Shown: in pieces, positions 6,004 to 7,540 of the stretch
Layout of the letters: each line of letters opens with the position of its first letter
How positions within the stretch are numbered: the stretch's first letter is position 1
Source of the DNA: Verrucomicrobiales bacterium
Lineage (GTDB): Bacteria > Verrucomicrobiota > Verrucomicrobiia > Limisphaerales > UBA1100
Length of the DNA stretch: 7,540 nucleotides
NCBI GenBank assembly: GCA_002724615.1
Contig: PBPF01000018.1
Coordinates: forward strand, 1-7,540
Reading direction: 5' to 3'
Program-made: the position numbers and the translations under genes
The notes under the pieces: model-generated
The model's input: the letters and a program-made list of their open reading frames with translations, nothing else
Told to the model about the DNA's origin: nothing
The model's database searches: none

Positions 6004-6027
6004 AAAAACCCCGGAGACTTCCAGGGT
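6002..6027 (-). terminator. Rho-independent terminator of the tRNA-fMet transcript
   Basis: Read on the minus strand, ACCC-T-GGA, a 4-base loop, TCC-G-GGGT forms an interrupted stem (6008-6027, one mismatched pair) followed by seven T residues (complement of the A run 6002-6008). It lies five bases beyond the tRNA 3' end. The A run overlaps the peroxidase TAA stop, so the two convergent units abut exactly. There is no T run on the plus-strand side, so I do not call it bidirectional. Confidence 0.8.
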
Positions 6028-6032
6028 GAAAT

Positions 6033-6109
<77 letters not shown>

Positions 6110-6157
6110 CGGGAACAATACGGCTGACGGCGCAGCGGGCAAGCGATTTTTTTGAGG

Positions 6158-7540
6158 CTAGTTACTGCCTTGATTGCCGCGTTGCTTGTTGTCGCGGAAT
6201 AGCAGTAAGAACAGCAGGAGAATGACGCCGGCAAAAATCGCTGGCTTGGCCCAAAGAGGCTTCCACTCAACAGCGCGGAGTTCCGCTGTGCGGCGGGCTT
6301 TCTTTTGCTCGCCCAAATCCTTCTGCAGGGATTCGATTGTCGCGATTTGGGCGTCAAGCCCGCCGCGTAGCTTGGAAACCTCGCTGTTCAGGTTAGTCCA
6401 ATTACCCTCGGCATTGGCCAGACCCTTGGCTGCAAGGTCACGGTCGGTGATGGATTTCAACAGACTGTGTTCAGCATTGACGGCGTCCAGTTTTCGGTTG
6501 ATGTCAGCAAGTTCGCCCCAGTGTTTTACAGTCTCGGTGGCGTTACTTTCGTTAAGGGCGATGGTAAGGCGTTCCTTTTGAGTGGTGTCCTTGGACATGG
6601 CCTCGAGTTTATCGTTGCCCGGTGTGTGTTGAATTTCGATTTTACCTGCCACCTGTGCGCCGATGAACATGCCTAATCCCAGAGTAAACAGCACAAGCAG
6701 GCCCTGCGCTTGAGCTCGGATGGGTTTATCGGCGGCTTGGTCGGTATAGATTTGACCGGTGACAAAGAAGAAGTCGTAACAGATTCCGTGTAGCACGATG
6801 CCGCCGATGATCATCCAGCGAATCTCGTCGGGCGCGCCGATGGAGAACAGCGCATAACGCGCGACCCACGCCAACATGCCGATCGCCAGCATCCACTTCA
6901 CGCCCAGTCGCTTGAAAAAGAAGGGCATGACGAACATGAAGATAATCTCAGCCCATTGGCCGTAGCCCATGGTCTGACCGATGGGCTGGTTGCTCATCTC
7001 CACGATGCGACTGGCGATTTGGTAGTAGAATGCAAGCGGTATGCAGATGAGTGTTGAAGCGATGAGGAATACGAGGTAGGAACGGTTTTTCAGGAGCACG
7101 AGAGCATCGAGTCCGAGGATTTGTCTGGCGGTGATCTTACCTTCGCTTACTGGTGGGGTGTCAGGCAGGAAAAAGCTGTAGAGGCCAAGCACAGCCGCTG
7201 ATCCTGCGGTTAGGTAAAACATGTTGATACCCTTCTCGATGCCCAGCCAAGTGAGCGCCAGGCCAGCGGCGATCCAGCCGATGGTGCCCAGCACGCGGAT
7301 GCCCGGGAATTCCTTCTCTGGATCGGACATGTTTTTCATCGCCAACGTGTTGGTTAGCGCGAGCGTGGGGAAGTAGGTGAGCATGTAGCCAAAGAAGATC
7401 CAGTTGATGGTGGAGGGCACGGGGCTGTCGACGGTCATGTAGGTGGTGGCCAGCAGCATCAGGCCCGCGCCAGCCAAATGCATGACGCCAAGGACGCGTT
7501 GTGCGGAGAAGAAGCGGTCGGCCACCATGCCCACGAAGAA
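6158..7540 (-). CDS. MFS transporter of the nucleoside:H+ symporter (NupG-like) type, N-terminus outside the window
   Basis: This is an inner-membrane transporter of the major facilitator superfamily, likely for nucleosides or a similar solute. The frame is open to the window edge ([11 protein letters not shown] at the visible start), so about the first 60 residues, probably two membrane helices, are missing; the GTG at 7534 is not the true start. [15 protein letters not shown] matches the loop between helices 2 and 3 of this family. Counting from 7534, hydrophobic segments follow at about 13-32, 42-62, 80-98, 104-123, 152-174, 193-207, 212-230, 239-260 and 277-297, and the last helix at 431-446 ([16 protein letters not shown]). 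Between the last two lie about 120 hydrophilic residues with heptad-like repeats, longer than the short loop I expect. It is on the same strand as, and 48 bases upstream of, tRNA-fMet. The substrate is not certain. Confidence 0.8.
   Translation of the reverse strand, partial: FFVGMVADRFFSAQRVLGVMHLAGAGLMLLATTYMTVDSPVPSTINWIFFGYMLTYFPTLALTNTLAMKNMSDPEKEFPGIRVLGTIGWIAAGLALTWLGIEKGINMFYLTAGSAAVLGLYSFFLPDTPPVSEGKITARQILGLDALVLLKNRSYLVFLIASTLICIPLAFYYQIASRIVEMSNQPIGQTMGYGQWAEIIFMFVMPFFFKRLGVKWMLAIGMLAWVARYALFSIGAPDEIRWMIIGGIVLHGICYDFFFVTGQIYTDQAADKPIRAQAQGLLVLFTLGLGMFIGAQVAGKIEIQHTPGNDKLEAMSKDTTQKERLTIALNESNATETVKHWGELADINRKLDAVNAEHSLLKSITDRDLAAKGLANAEGNWTNLNSEVSKLRGGLDAQIATIESLQKDLGEQKKARRTAELRAVEWKPLWAKPAIFAGVILLLFLLLFRDNKQRGNQGSN

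Noticed and set aside
6110..6157. Terminator between the transporter and tRNA-fMet
   Set aside because: On the minus strand there is an A run, not a T run, and no convincing stem followed by T residues.

Overview
The window looks like bacterial chromosome with moderately high GC and dense housekeeping genes. There is no sign of phage, plasmid, insertion sequence or CRISPR. The style of several proteins (the short HU-like protein, the compact GluRS that lacks the usual zinc-region insertion, the NupG-like transporter) and the rarity of clear Shine-Dalgarno sites remind me of the Verrucomicrobiota/PVC group. That assignment is an inference from memory of the families and is not proven here.

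Layout, left to right. (1) Bases 3-374 (+) are the 3' end of an unrecognised acidic protein gene. It converges on, and shares a CTAG stop palindrome with, (2) a minus-strand pair: a carbon-nitrogen hydrolase resembling N-carbamoylputrescine amidase (1170-2054), whose stop lies one base from the start of a glutamyl-Q tRNA(Asp) synthetase gene (371-1168). (3) A 169-bp divergent intergenic region carries two inverted repeats and a possible promoter. (4) An HU-family nucleoid protein (2224-2511) follows, closed by a strong intrinsic terminator. (5) A compact plus-strand cluster comes next: a ketopantoate-reductase-family gene, gltX, pgsA (ATGA overlap with gltX), and a BCP/thioredoxin-peroxidase gene. 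(6) On the minus strand, a partial nucleoside-type MFS transporter enters from the right edge, followed by an initiator tRNA-fMet gene with its own terminator abutting the peroxidase stop codon.

The standout is the peroxidase at 5530-6003. Its frame is interrupted by one TGA at 5680-5682, exactly where the family has its peroxidatic cysteine (DDTPG-[TGA]-TVEAC). The protein is otherwise intact and full length, with the resolving cysteine five residues downstream. Just after the TGA the RNA can form a hairpin with a 6-nt apical loop, G in its second position, 21 nt from the UGA, which fits the bacterial SECIS pattern. Neighbouring genes use TGA as a normal stop, so this is best read as a selenocysteine-containing peroxiredoxin that standard gene callers would split in two or call a pseudogene.

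Secondary points of interest are a GluRS missing the segment that normally carries the zinc-binding/insert region, while the GluQ-RS paralogue in the same window keeps its own zinc site; an MFS transporter with about 120 hydrophilic, coiled-coil-like residues before its last membrane helix; and an initiator tRNA with A29-U41 in place of the first of the three usual G-C pairs.
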